From: Phytophthora sp. 'mugwort'
Taxonomy: Eukaryota; Oomycota; Peronosporomycetes; Peronosporales; Peronosporaceae
DNA: 64,000 nt
Direction: 5' to 3'
Assembly (NCBI GenBank): GCA_033558025.1
Contig: JAUCEF010000008.1
Location: 310,001 to 374,000, forward strand
A model generated the notes under the pieces. It searched no databases and was not told the origin of the DNA. It worked only from the letters and a program-made list of their open reading frames with translations. Positions within the stretch are counted from its first letter, which is position 1, and every line of letters begins with the position of its first letter. Positions 1 to 9,919 of this stretch are shown here, piece after piece. The position numbers and the translations under genes are program-made.

Positions 1-253
1 CTTTCCTTTCTATCAACGCAGTTTGATGATCGAGCGCAACTTTGGTTTTCATTTTTCCTTCCGTCAGGTCGTCCGCGGTGGTGTGAGCGGAAGCAGCAGA
101 CCTCGTGAGTTGCTGTGACCAAGCAAGCCGGTTCGACGTGGTCACACACGAGAGGCCTCGGCGCAGCGCTGGATCGTCGTCATCGCTGGCCCCTGCGCGT
201 TGGTCTTCATCAGGTCGGGTAGTGGGGGATGATGGTTGCTGTCAGCATGTCTC

Positions 254-1486
254 TCACAGCAGCGCAAACGTTGAAGGCCTTGCTACCCAGCGCATGACTC
301 CCGTTAAAGAGCTGGTGGCTAACCTCCCTAATCTTTTCTGGCGCCAAAGCAAGCCTCTGTTCTTCCAGCGACGGAAGAACAGAGGCTTGCTTTGGCGCCA
401 TTCCGTCAGTACCTTCGCGGCTTGATGGTCTTCTTGCAGAGTATTGAAGACGTAAGCAAAGGCTTTGTTCGTCGTGGTCAACTTCCAAGCTCCGCGATCG
501 AAGATCCACTGTGCAGTCAGCTCCGAGCACGCGTTGGCATGCTGGGCACCGCCACATCGAAACGAATGGGAGGTTTGCGCCACTTCGACTCCAGCGGGTC
601 CAGCGACACGAACGAGCAAGCGGTTGACAAGAGCGTGGATACCAACCGTCGGCGTCGTTTGGACTGTGCTGCTTCTCGCCGACGCCTGAGAAGAACCTAG
701 GGTGCCGGTGTCCTCAAGCAGGTCCAGCAACGGGATGGAGTCGGTCAGCTCAACGAGGACGTTTTTCGACTGCACTGGCAAGTGGTTGAGGAGCGCTGTG
801 CACAGCGACTCCTGGGTGATCAAAGCCAGCGTAAGCGCCAGCAGCGGACAAGTCGCGGAGTCAGCATCGGGGAAGAGAGACAGTGCCTGTTGTCGAACGT
901 CTTCATGCGGATGAAGCGGATGAAGAACAAGCCGCCAGCACCTATGGGAGAGCTGCTGCTTCCGAACGAAGGTCAGGTCCGAAGCGCGGCCAAAGAGGTA
1001 CCGCAAGAGGCATAACAGAGCTACATCTTGGTAGTCCGAAGCGCTTCTAGCCGTTAAATACAGATACCTTGTCATCTTCTTGAGATTCTCTTTCGTACAT
1101 GCAACCGACTTCTTGACAAATCCACCACTTTCGCGCTTGATGCAGTGATGCTCAAGTGTGCGACCCATGCTCAGCAGCTACCGTGCTACCGTGCCGCCTT
1201 GGACAGGTACTCGTCCAGGAGCCAGCACTTCACCTGGCGGAAGTATTGAGCGACGGAGTGGCGCGACAGGTGCTGCCCCCGTGCTCCTATGTGAAATGCC
1301 AGGTGCACGCCAAACTTTGTCCATCAGCGCCACTGGAACACCGCCTGCGCGACTTGTGTCCGCGACGACCAAAACCCTAACATGCTCCATCCTCGTGCTC
1401 TTAGCGGAGAGCAAGCGCTAGAACGCCTTCATGGCCGTCGCTCTCGTGCGCTTGGTGTTGGCAGGCTTTAAGTCGTTCAGGCTCAT
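254..1486 (-). pseudogene. Broken Crypton-type tyrosine recombinase (DNA transposon)
   Basis: Reading the minus strand from an ATG at 1486, the start (SLNDLKPANTKRTRATAMKAF) is followed by an in-frame TAG at 1418-1420. Around 1318 the reading shifts frame: the neighbouring frame carries AQYFRQVKCWLLDEYLSKAA. It returns to the first frame near 1168. The C-terminal part (254-1168) holds the tyrosine recombinase signature: Arg in LFGRASDL, HSFR (the HxxR box) in SHSFRCGGAQHA, and a Tyr in AFAYVFNT. Known of the family: Cryptons cut and rejoin DNA with this Arg-HxxR-Tyr set and are common in Phytophthora. Inferred: a dead copy, because of the stop and the two frameshifts. The tail after TEW is altered by a perfect hairpin at 339-400. 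No element ends were identified. Confidence 0.75.
339..400. repeat. Perfect 28-bp inverted repeat with 6-nt loop
   Basis: Positions 339-366 are the exact reverse complement of 373-400, with AGCGAC between them. The hairpin lies inside the C-terminal coding part of the dead Crypton recombinase, where it reads as RQSKPLFF then KNRGLLWRQ. Perfect arms in an otherwise decayed gene suggest a recent origin. Confidence 0.9.
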
Positions 1487-2377
1487 CGTTGTGGGTCGGA
1501 GAGGCGGAAAATATGCGAGTGATACGTGGCACATCACACGTTTGTAGCGCGATACACATATCTGGGCATCAGCTCCGACCAGATACATTGGAATCGCTCT
1601 GCTTCCGACTGCAACCTCTATTCGCGTTTTATTAAATGAAAGTGAACAAAATGAAGGGATTTGACTCGCCAAAAACTTTGAAGCTGTTTTGCATTAGCTA
1701 AAACGAATGGGAGAAAAATCGGATTGGCTAATATACACCATACTACGATCAAGTTTGGTCGGAGAGACAATGTTATTCATCCATATATAACACATCATGC
1801 AGATTACTACATGTAGTATTACGATCGTGTATATGGCGGCTAGCAAGTCGTCAAGCGTCGAAAAAATTTCAACGCGCAAGACGACCCGCCGATACGCCCG
1901 ACAAGACGTTACGCGAGTCCGAAGATCAGAAGCGAGACCGAATTTTTTTAGTATAGCTTCTGATACATGCTAGCCGTCCACCTCACCGACGTCTTAGCGA
2001 TCCAATAGCGTCATGATCCTCATAACCCACGATCATTGGCGCTTTTCGAACGACGAGCTCTGTACCCAACGTCGACGCTCCAATATACAACAGTAACTAC
2101 ATGTCTTGTAAAGCATCGATAGCACTGTTTAAAAACGCCTACTGGGACGAGGATACCGTTCTTCGTGGTTCTCTCTAGTCAAGAGTTGACGCCGTCCTTC
2201 CAAGCCTTGTATGTACAGTACCCGTTAGTCTAAAGCAGGAAGGAAGCTCTCGTGCAGGTCAAACCCATCCGTTTAAATGTCGTTCTACTCACATACAGAG
2301 CAAGCACAATCTTATACAATATCCCACATACTTACATTTTTATAATTTACAAGACCCATTTATCCGTTAAATACCAC
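1487..2377. other. Gene-free stretch
   Basis: AT-rich in parts. No reading frame here resembles a protein I recognise. It separates the dead Crypton from the 3' end of the first 7TM-cyclase gene, so it probably holds that gene's 3' untranslated region and terminator; no clear terminator signal is visible. Confidence 0.5.
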
Positions 2378-4099
2378 CTAGTTTTGCTCATTTGTATCGT
2401 ACACTCCTCCTCGCGTTCCACTGGGAGTCTGAACGAATGTATAGTGCATCTCACTCTCATTCCCAAGCCGAGACACTTTATCAATCCGTACAATATATCG
2501 CGGTGAATCAAAATTCTCAAGCCTTGTCGCCAGCGACTTCGGCACGACCTGGAAAACCTCCAGCATCATATTCAGTCGTGGGATCGAGTACTCGCACACC
2601 GGCTTAACGACGAACTTAATAGCCAACCGAGAAGAGTTTTCAGCGAGCCATTGGGCCACACGTTTAGTGACCAGAATCTGTCCGCCAGCTCCCAAATCTC
2701 CGATCTCATTCGCGATAACCTCGGAAGCTCCAGTGTAAATCAACTTTCCAGTCACAGCATGGACGTCTCGGACGAGCGGACCTTCCAATTCCACTGCATC
2801 ATGGATGCCCATCCGCACTCGTAGTCCACGAAAAATCGTCCTGGTACCAACTCGAACTTTTCGAGTAGCTGGTACGAGTCCGTGAAGACGTTTGGGCCAT
2901 TTCGCGTTAAGTAGCTGAATTTGCGCTTCCAAACAGTACTCGACGGCCTCTTGAATCGTATGAAAAGCGAGTTGAAACGAATCACCGGCTGTCGTGATCT
3001 CGTACCCGCGATATGGTGCTAATAAGCCTCGTAGAATGTCATCGTGGATACGAGTGGCCTGTTGCATGACACGTCCGTCGCCAAAGGCCCAAAGTGCACT
3101 CGATGACTCAATATCCGTGAAGACAAAGACGGGATTCATGTACGGTAAATCCCAATTGCCCGGTGTACTCACACCGTCTCGCTGCATATATCGCGCCTTA
3201 ATTTCGTCCGGGACAAAGCAACCCATGCAACGGACGGCACACGGCTGGCTGCAGCCAGTGACGATCGAGAGCACAAACCCACGTAGATAATACAGCACAA
3301 ACGTGATACCAGCATAATTGGCCAGTCGATGAGTCTTGTATGGCGCCGCGTACATGACAACCGAGGAAAAGTGGAACTGGAACACAAACAACGCGTACAC
3401 GAGCATGATCCACTTGAGACGCCGGTACAGAGGAGACGCCACAAAGTGTCCGTGAACGCTCTCGATGTTGCGGCCTTTCACTTTAAGAATCACCACCGTA
3501 ATGATCATATACACGAGTACAACGATCTGTAAGACGTAGACGCCGAGCAGCATTATATATGCGTAGCTAGAATAGCCCGAGAAAATACCGGCTAGAGCGA
3601 TCTCAGTGACCAGGAACATTCCAATGGCCAAGTGACCCATACTAGCGTACAAACGGATCTTGGCTCGCTCGTTTTGCTCGCCACGGTCCATGGAGCGCGC
3701 AACAAGCTTCGAGAGCTCGTATACCAGTAATAAAATCCAGACAGCAAGGCCAAAATGGGTCGCGTCGCCGACGATAATGGCGGCGGTGACCCAGCCACTT
3801 TGTTGATCTCCAAGCTTCAAGACGGCGCTGGTCCCTAGTCGATACAGTTCCGTCCCGACCACATCGTGGCCTTCAATATCGTCTTCACTGTCTGTCGACC
3901 GCTCGGCCAACACTGTGAGCCACACGAAATAAATGAGTCTGGCTGCGGATCCGATGCACTGGTAAGTGAAAAAGATGGCAAAAAGCCATTGAACGCTCGA
4001 TGCTCGGACATCCCAGTCCCGGTACAACTTGAACACGAGTAGTGCAGTGGCTACTGCTGATAATGTCAGTGCGGTGATGCAGAGCAGCGCCCACATCAT
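2378..4099 (-). CDS. 7TM protein with C-terminal class III cyclase-like domain, copy 1
   Basis: 573 aa, no intron, start MMWALL as in its paralogs. Residues about 1-285 hold seven hydrophobic segments (near 5-25, 36-58, 105-127, 150-172, 178-203, 228-252, 262-285), then a Cys-rich loop and a nucleotidyl-cyclase-like domain from about 322. Motifs: FTDIESSSALW (first metal Asp, about 328), YEITTAGDSFQ (second metal Asp, about 374), GLRVRMGIHDAV and YTGASEV (about 455). The wording is closest to fungal and trypanosome cyclases. The substrate Lys (Thr here) and Asp (Ala) and the transition-state Asn (Tyr) and Arg (Ser) are missing, so ATP or GTP cyclisation by a homodimer is unlikely. Likely a plasma- or endomembrane signalling protein, a receptor-effector fusion; a TOM1/THH1-like 7TM fold is an alternative to a true GPCR fold. 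Divergent from the channel gene at 4823. Its tail (ends NEQN) differs from the other copies. Confidence 0.85.
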   Translation of the reverse strand: MMWALLCITALTLSAVATALLVFKLYRDWDVRASSVQWLFAIFFTYQCIGSAARLIYFVWLTVLAERSTDSEDDIEGHDVVGTELYRLGTSAVLKLGDQQSGWVTAAIIVGDATHFGLAVWILLLVYELSKLVARSMDRGEQNERAKIRLYASMGHLAIGMFLVTEIALAGIFSGYSSYAYIMLLGVYVLQIVVLVYMIITVVILKVKGRNIESVHGHFVASPLYRRLKWIMLVYALFVFQFHFSSVVMYAAPYKTHRLANYAGITFVLYYLRGFVLSIVTGCSQPCAVRCMGCFVPDEIKARYMQRDGVSTPGNWDLPYMNPVFVFTDIESSSALWAFGDGRVMQQATRIHDDILRGLLAPYRGYEITTAGDSFQLAFHTIQEAVEYCLEAQIQLLNAKWPKRLHGLVPATRKVRVGTRTIFRGLRVRMGIHDAVELEGPLVRDVHAVTGKLIYTGASEVIANEIGDLGAGGQILVTKRVAQWLAENSSRLAIKFVVKPVCEYSIPRLNMMLEVFQVVPKSLATRLENFDSPRYIVRIDKVSRLGNESEMHYTFVQTPSGTRGGVYDTNEQN

Positions 4100-4822
4100 G
4101 AGTACTCAGAGAAATTTTAAATGCCTGCCACTCGCTGGACGTCAACGCGGACGTTTTGAATGAATGACAATTGGGACGAGGTCCCAGAGCTTCAACGAGC
4201 CTTGTCCACCCCTAAATCTTTGTTGCTTTTCTTGCAGACGGTCGTTAACTACGCGCTTTTGCCCTTGTCATGGAAAATTGGGGTTTACTAAACAATTCTC
4301 AAGTAAAATAGCGAGAGCAAGACGGCGTCGCAGTCAAAACGGTTTCGAGCGCATGAGAGTCAGCTCCCCTAGTTTTTGAACTGGATTTGGCTCGATCTGG
4401 TGGCTGCAATCGACCACCGTAGTCACCCGGGAACCCGTCCCAACGTAGATCTGTGCGACCAGCCCCAGCCACTTTTTTCTATTTTACTGTATATTTTTCG
4501 ATCGGCCAGCAGTGAAATTCGGGATCTGGGAACGGCACTTCCCACCGCAGACTCGCAGTGCCGTTGGAAGTTAAGAGATCTGCCTGTTCGATGATGACAT
4601 GCCATGAATCAACAGTAATGACTTCAGGGACAAGAATCTCATTAAAACAATAATTAAAACCAAAATATTATTTCTAGGTCATTTTTCGGGAACATTTAAA
4701 AATAGTAACGTCTGGTATCGTCTTCGGAACTATGTCCGTTATTTTCTCGAGCCCACAAGACAAGAATACAAACAAAAGCATAGAAACCACTCTAGTAGTC
4801 AAAGCCTAGCAGTTCAAAGGCA
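4100..4822. promoter_or_regulatory. Divergent intergenic region with possible initiator
   Basis: About 720 bp between the starts of 7TM-cyclase copy 1 (minus) and the channel gene (plus), so it should carry both promoters. A TCATTTTT at about 4679-4686 fits the oomycete initiator core (YCAYTYY) and lies about 140 nt before the channel ATG. The match is short and could be chance. Confidence 0.4.
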
Positions 4823-7800
4823 ATGGAGGGTCTGCCCACACTCGTCGTGCCCGATGATCCCGAGACTGGAGCGATAGAGCGGCCCAAGACCCCTCCACCG
4901 ATCCAGATCGATGAGAAGCGTTTGTTCAGCACCACGGCGCATCTTCCCGTTAAGTTACAAGCACTCCAGAATGCTCCAATCGCACCAGAGACATTCCTCG
5001 CTACTCCCGGTTCGAAACAGGAGACACCTCGACAATCTACAACTCAAGATACTTTTCACTCAGACTTTAAGCAAGTAACTCCACGAGTTCAAACCGCTCG
5101 ACAGCCAGCAGAGTATGCAAAGACACCGAGAAATGATGTGGATAAGCAACAAAATCCCTCGCCAGTTCTTGCTATTAGTGACGGAGCATTACTCGAGCTA
5201 GCAGCAGATGACCGACCTCAGTCAGCTCGCGCTGCGTCAGTGAATAGCAAAGACTTTAAGGCTATGGCCAAGCGAGCAGCAGCTGCAGCTAAACTCGATC
5301 GCTTGGCAGCAGGTAACAAATCCGTCTTTGACGCCAATATGCACGACATTGCAGCGCTCGGGATTGGCTTAGAGCTTTACTTTCTGCTGATCAAGTACTT
5401 GGGCTGGGCTTTCTTCACTATGGGTATCGTGTCGCTACCTGCTATCGTCGTCAATTATTACGGCCATGGGGTGACAGCCAAGATGGTTGATCCATTGCAA
5501 TTAGCCTACGCATCTCTCGGGAATCAAGGCGTGAACCCCGATTTCGCGTCCGATCCATCGGAATGTCTACCTCTGGGCGACATCGACTGTACAGGAACCA
5601 CCGTGAACACACCGTTTACAACTGACCCAGAGAAAGTGGCCTGGATCGTGACGTCCAGTGACGCGCTCTATTCGTTTGTGTTTCTGGTCGTTTATCTCGC
5701 TTTCCGACGTCATGCACGACGTGCCATCGACGCGCATCAGAACGAGCATCTCACGCCGGCCAAGTACGCGATTTTCGTGCGTGGTTTGCCCCCAGATGCC
5801 ACGGTTCGAGAGGTGCTAGAGCATTTCAACTCTCGTTATGATCCGACCCATGAGGAGAAAGTCTATCCATTATGGCTCGGTTGCTGCTGGGGCCGCCGTC
5901 CATGTCGTGTCAAGCACTCGCAGTCCAAAGGTGCGGTTAATTACAACGTCGTGAGCAATCTCGATCACCTTTGGCGGCCTGATGACATCGCACGGCCCGT
6001 CACGGCGCGACCCGTCACGGCTGGCGTACCGCGACCTGCGACGGCGGGTGGTTCTGGTACGCCTCGCTTTGATGATGTTGTAGCTAAACAACAAGAGCAT
6101 CAGATGTATATAGGCACGTGGATAGCTGAGGTGAGCATTGCTCACCCGACCGGAGGGTTACTACGGACGTTTTTGGCGATGGAAGTGCTCACGCGCAAGA
6201 TCTCGGAAGCACAGGCACTCGTTAGTATCCTCACGCAGGAAAAAGAACTAGCCCAACTTACGCTACTGAACTGGACGCCACCTCCAGGCAAAAGGAACGC
6301 CAAGAAACCCAAATCGAGTTTCAAAAAGGCCGATGAATTGTTGTTACAGGCGACGACCAGCAAACTTGAGCGTCTTCAGGCTGCAATGACGAAGAAAACC
6401 AGCAAGCTGAAGGCACTTAAACAAGTGAATAAACAGCTCCAGGAGCAACACAAGCAGCAAGTCGAAGCAGTGCCTGGGAATGGAGCGATTCCTGCGGATA
6501 AACCGACAACGACAGCCACGGTTCGGGATAAACGGAAGCGCAAGACGCCGGAAGCGAAACCTTTTGATTTAAACGCTTGCGAGTGCGCGTTCGTCGTCTT
6601 TAACAACCTCGAGTCGCGTCGTCGCTGTCTGCAGGACTATCGACGCTCTAACCGGTGGCTGCCGCTCAAGTTCCAGCCGAAGACACTACGTTTCCGTGAC
6701 GAGAAATTCCCGCTCACAGTCGTTGCGGCACCCGAGCCGTCAAATATTTTGTGGGAAAACCTCGAAGTCACAACCCAATCCCGTCGTCTTCGCCGCGGCT
6801 TCACGTACTCGGTGACGTTCTTGCTGCTGCTCATCTCGGGCGCTATCATCTCTGCAGCACAGTCAGCGCAACAGACTTTCAAAGACAAAGCTCCACCCGC
6901 AGGACTCTGTGAATCAACACTACCCGAGGTTTTCTATGCGAGTCCCGACTTCTTCGAGGCTAAAGGAGTCACGTGGGAGCTTGAATGGAATGTCAATGCG
7001 ACGTGTACACCCGGAGACAGTGGAGAAGACCGCTATCACGTAGCGTACACGAACGGTATTGTAAACGACATCACCGTACGCTCTCCGACATTACCGGTGA
7101 GTGAACTGAAGCGATGTACTGATCCGTGCATCTCTGAGAAATCAAGTACGAAGTGTAATACGCTGGCATGTTATGACGCTGAAGCACGTGACGCGACGGG
7201 CGAGGAATGCGAGACGTACCTGGCGAGTCACGTCCTTTACTGTCTTTGCACGGCTCAACTCCAGACGAGTATTGCCCAACTGGGCGTGATCGACGGACCG
7301 CAAGAGCTGTGGCAGACGTATGTCCCGTGCCGTGGCTTCCTCACGGATTTCCTCGCAAAGAACGCGTTCATCGTCGTGGCGTCGGCGGTCGTCGTACTTG
7401 TCAATATTGTGCTCAAGATGACGCTGCGTGGATTCGCGTCCTTCGAACGCCACACGAGCGAATCGGCGAAAGCTTCTGCCGTGGCGTTGAAGATGTTCGC
7501 CGCCCAGTTCCTTAACACTGCCATCATTGTGCTCGTAGTGAACGCTGCGCTGTCGTTGAGTGCTGTTCCCGTCGTTGGCGAGCTCTTCCGAGGAAAGTAT
7601 AGCGATTTCCAGCGAGATTGGTATCCTACCGTCGGGATGGGGGTCACCATGACCATGCTGATTAACGCCATCATGCCGCAAGCTTTACTGCTGTTAAACT
7701 TGTGTGTTATTAGTCCACTCAAGCGCTGTATTGCTCGTCGCAGCATACGTACACAGGAAAAGATGGATCAACTGTACGCCGGTCCTACGTTCGACTTGGC

Positions 7801-9205
7801 CGTGCGGTATCCGATGGTGCTCAATTCCGTCTTCGTTACGCTCGTCTTCTGTGGCGGTTCGCCCGTCTTGCTCTTCATCGCGGCATTAGCCTGTACCGCG
7901 ACGTTCTGGCTGGATAAACTAGCTCTGCTATGGCTTTACAGCGTCAAGACGGCGTACGATGAAGAACTGGGCGAAACCGTGCTCGGGTTGCTGCCCTGGG
8001 CGCTGGTGGGTCACTTGGCCTTCTCCTCGTGGATGTACGGCAACACAGACCTGCTCTCAGCGCCGACATTGAAGCTCAATTGGGTCTTTAAACTGTTTGC
8101 TCTCAGTACGGACGGCGCTACGAACACAGAAGATATGTATGCCAAGCTGGTGGCACAGGCAGCATCCTTTGATCCATTGGGGAAGCATGGCTTTATTGTC
8201 AAAGTTCTGCGTGTGAACGTCATGGTCATGTTCATTTTGTTCGTGCTGGTGCTGGCCGGGATTCTGTTGTCTGCCGTCTGGGCGCGTGTGCTGCTCCCCG
8301 TGTTCCGTAATACTGTTGGCCGCATGCTTGTCGCGATCTGGCGTCGTGTACGCCCGTTTTTCCGCTTCTGCCGGTGTCGCTGCGTTAAGCGACGAAAGAA
8401 TACCATCAAACCCGTGTCATCGCCTAATGATCCACTGACTGCAGTACAAAAGTTTCCAAGCGGTGGTCGATCGGCGAAAGTGGCGGCAGATATTGTACTG
8501 ACGGATATCCCGACAAGTGAACCAATCCCTCAGTCAACAGGAACAGTGCCACCTCCCGTCGTTACTGGCAAAGAAGATGGAGATACGAACGGAGCTCTAG
8601 CTGAACCATTGGCGACAAAATCCTTGTTGATTCCTTCAGTTTCCCTAGCCTGGACAGCCGAGCAAGCAGCTCCAGTGCCATCCACTGAGTCATTACAACC
8701 TAAAACTCCCGTGTCAGCCAGACAGGTCCCGATTCAAGTCGTGTTACCGGAATTCACGGATTTCTTCCGCAAATCTGTGGGTCTCAAATTCCGTCCTGAC
8801 GCCAAGCTGGGCTTTAAGCGCGACTCGAACCGGCCATTCGAGCTTGTTCGTTATTGGCAAGAAGAGACGGTGAGCAACGGCTTCCACCGCAAACCAGGCG
8901 ACTCGATGCGGACGTGGGAAGCCATTCAAGCTCCCGTCAAGACGTACGCGATTGAGGCCAACGCCAAGTACAGACTCGCGGTGGCGGAGCTGGTTGCAGC
9001 TTCCAAACGTGCTCTTACGATCACAGAGACCCCCGAGATTCCTCTTCCTTCTGCTAAACCTGAAGGTGTGGCAGCTATGGAAGGTCTCGTTCTCGCTGTA
9101 GAATCTGAAGATACGGCCAAGAAGGATGACACTTTAAAAGATGCTACAGTACTGGAGGTGAAGCCTACCGAAACTCCAGTAGCTGTCAGGGTAGAGATAC
9201 AATAG
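4823..9205 (+). CDS. OSCA/CSC1/TMEM63-type (DUF221 family) cation channel
   Basis: 1460 aa, uninterrupted. Domains in order: a disordered Thr/Pro-rich N-terminus (1-165); an RSN1_TM-like part with hydrophobic segments near 178-210 and 275-298; a PHM7_cyt-like cytosolic domain starting at AIFVRGLPPD (about 316) and resuming at ECAFVVFNNLESRRR (about 587), split by a Lys/Gln-rich helical insert (about 455-550) and ARPVTAGVPRPATAG repeats (about 395); then from about 655 the DUF221 channel domain, with a first long hydrophobic segment (GFTYSVTFLLLLISGAI), a Cys-rich extracytosolic loop (about 690-830) and further segments to about 1150; last a disordered tail of about 300 aa. Family knowledge: hyperosmolarity- or tension-gated cation channels; yeast members are about 780-1000 aa, so this form is long at both ends. 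Convergent with the small gene at 9281, only 75 bp between stops. Confidence 0.88.
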   Translation: MEGLPTLVVPDDPETGAIERPKTPPPIQIDEKRLFSTTAHLPVKLQALQNAPIAPETFLATPGSKQETPRQSTTQDTFHSDFKQVTPRVQTARQPAEYAKTPRNDVDKQQNPSPVLAISDGALLELAADDRPQSARAASVNSKDFKAMAKRAAAAAKLDRLAAGNKSVFDANMHDIAALGIGLELYFLLIKYLGWAFFTMGIVSLPAIVVNYYGHGVTAKMVDPLQLAYASLGNQGVNPDFASDPSECLPLGDIDCTGTTVNTPFTTDPEKVAWIVTSSDALYSFVFLVVYLAFRRHARRAIDAHQNEHLTPAKYAIFVRGLPPDATVREVLEHFNSRYDPTHEEKVYPLWLGCCWGRRPCRVKHSQSKGAVNYNVVSNLDHLWRPDDIARPVTARPVTAGVPRPATAGGSGTPRFDDVVAKQQEHQMYIGTWIAEVSIAHPTGGLLRTFLAMEVLTRKISEAQALVSILTQEKELAQLTLLNWTPPPGKRNAKKPKSSFKKADELLLQATTSKLERLQAAMTKKTSKLKALKQVNKQLQEQHKQQVEAVPGNGAIPADKPTTTATVRDKRKRKTPEAKPFDLNACECAFVVFNNLESRRRCLQDYRRSNRWLPLKFQPKTLRFRDEKFPLTVVAAPEPSNILWENLEVTTQSRRLRRGFTYSVTFLLLLISGAIISAAQSAQQTFKDKAPPAGLCESTLPEVFYASPDFFEAKGVTWELEWNVNATCTPGDSGEDRYHVAYTNGIVNDITVRSPTLPVSELKRCTDPCISEKSSTKCNTLACYDAEARDATGEECETYLASHVLYCLCTAQLQTSIAQLGVIDGPQELWQTYVPCRGFLTDFLAKNAFIVVASAVVVLVNIVLKMTLRGFASFERHTSESAKASAVALKMFAAQFLNTAIIVLVVNAALSLSAVPVVGELFRGKYSDFQRDWYPTVGMGVTMTMLINAIMPQALLLLNLCVISPLKRCIARRSIRTQEKMDQLYAGPTFDLAVRYPMVLNSVFVTLVFCGGSPVLLFIAALACTATFWLDKLALLWLYSVKTAYDEELGETVLGLLPWALVGHLAFSSWMYGNTDLLSAPTLKLNWVFKLFALSTDGATNTEDMYAKLVAQAASFDPLGKHGFIVKVLRVNVMVMFILFVLVLAGILLSAVWARVLLPVFRNTVGRMLVAIWRRVRPFFRFCRCRCVKRRKNTIKPVSSPNDPLTAVQKFPSGGRSAKVAADIVLTDIPTSEPIPQSTGTVPPPVVTGKEDGDTNGALAEPLATKSLLIPSVSLAWTAEQAAPVPSTESLQPKTPVSARQVPIQVVLPEFTDFFRKSVGLKFRPDAKLGFKRDSNRPFELVRYWQEETVSNGFHRKPGDSMRTWEAIQAPVKTYAIEANAKYRLAVAELVAASKRALTITETPEIPLPSAKPEGVAAMEGLVLAVESEDTAKKDDTLKDATVLEVKPTETPVAVRVEIQ

Positions 9206-9280
9206 ATTGGACACTTTGAGATGTTTATTAGGCTGATAACAGCTCCAGTCGATACTAATTCTCCCTTTTGAGAGGGTTTA

Positions 9281-9653
9281 TTATTTGGCCTCGGCCATGG
9301 TGTAGAAGCCTTGGGCGTACTTCCTGCCAAATTCGGCGGCCGATGATGGCGGATACTTCACAGCTTTACGCGGATTCTCATCAAGTTCCTGGTAAATGTC
9401 AATGTCTCTGAGTAAGCGTAAAAAAAGTAATACATCCAGTAGAGGTAGAAAAAAATACAAACAAAATAATCACCTTGAAAATGGCCTTGATGTCACCACC
9501 GAATTTGTCGTAGAGCGCCTCGAGTTTCTCGGCCACTCGGGGGTCGAACTCGAGTGAATCCGGATGCTCTCGAGTGCCCTTGGTCGCGTGCAGGCCCTTG
9601 CTGGCCTTGTTGAGCTCCGTCTCAGATACCGCAGCACCTCTCTTGGCCTCCAT
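9281..9653 (-). CDS. Small unknown protein, two exons
   Basis: Not recognised. Minus-strand ATG at 9653 (MEAKRGAAVSETELNKASK), with an in-frame TAA just upstream. Exon 1 is soluble, charged and likely helical (DPRVAEKLEALYDKFG). A clearly coding second exon ends at the TAA 9281-9283 (YQELDENPRKAVKYPPSSAA ... FYTMAEAK). The frames join if the donor is the GT at 9496-9495 (after GGT-G) and the acceptor AG at 9406-9405, giving YDKFG-DIDIYQEL, about 93 aa. The more obvious donor at 9474 does not keep frame with either acceptor, so the junction is uncertain. No signal peptide or membrane segment. Confidence 0.55.
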
Positions 9654-9919
9654 GATTTATCTACTTGCTCTTGATAGATCGGATCTGGATTTGAAGCGAC
9701 GCGTCTAGCGTGACGGATCATCGATAGTGCGTCGGTTTGACGCCCAAGATACCATTGAAGCTGCACACATAGGAGACGAAAAAAGTTGTTGTACTGGTTG
9801 TTGGGCATCTTCCCGGTTTAATATTTGTTCCTGCTTGGGCGCTTCACTGTTCATAAATATCGCCGTGTTGCTGCATTCGGACAGCTCGTCCTTGTCTACG
9901 TCACGTCGATCTACCGCCT

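Noticed and set aside
7142..7746. Long minus-strand frames inside the channel gene
   Set aside because: Antisense shadows of a well-supported coding sequence, without any motif.
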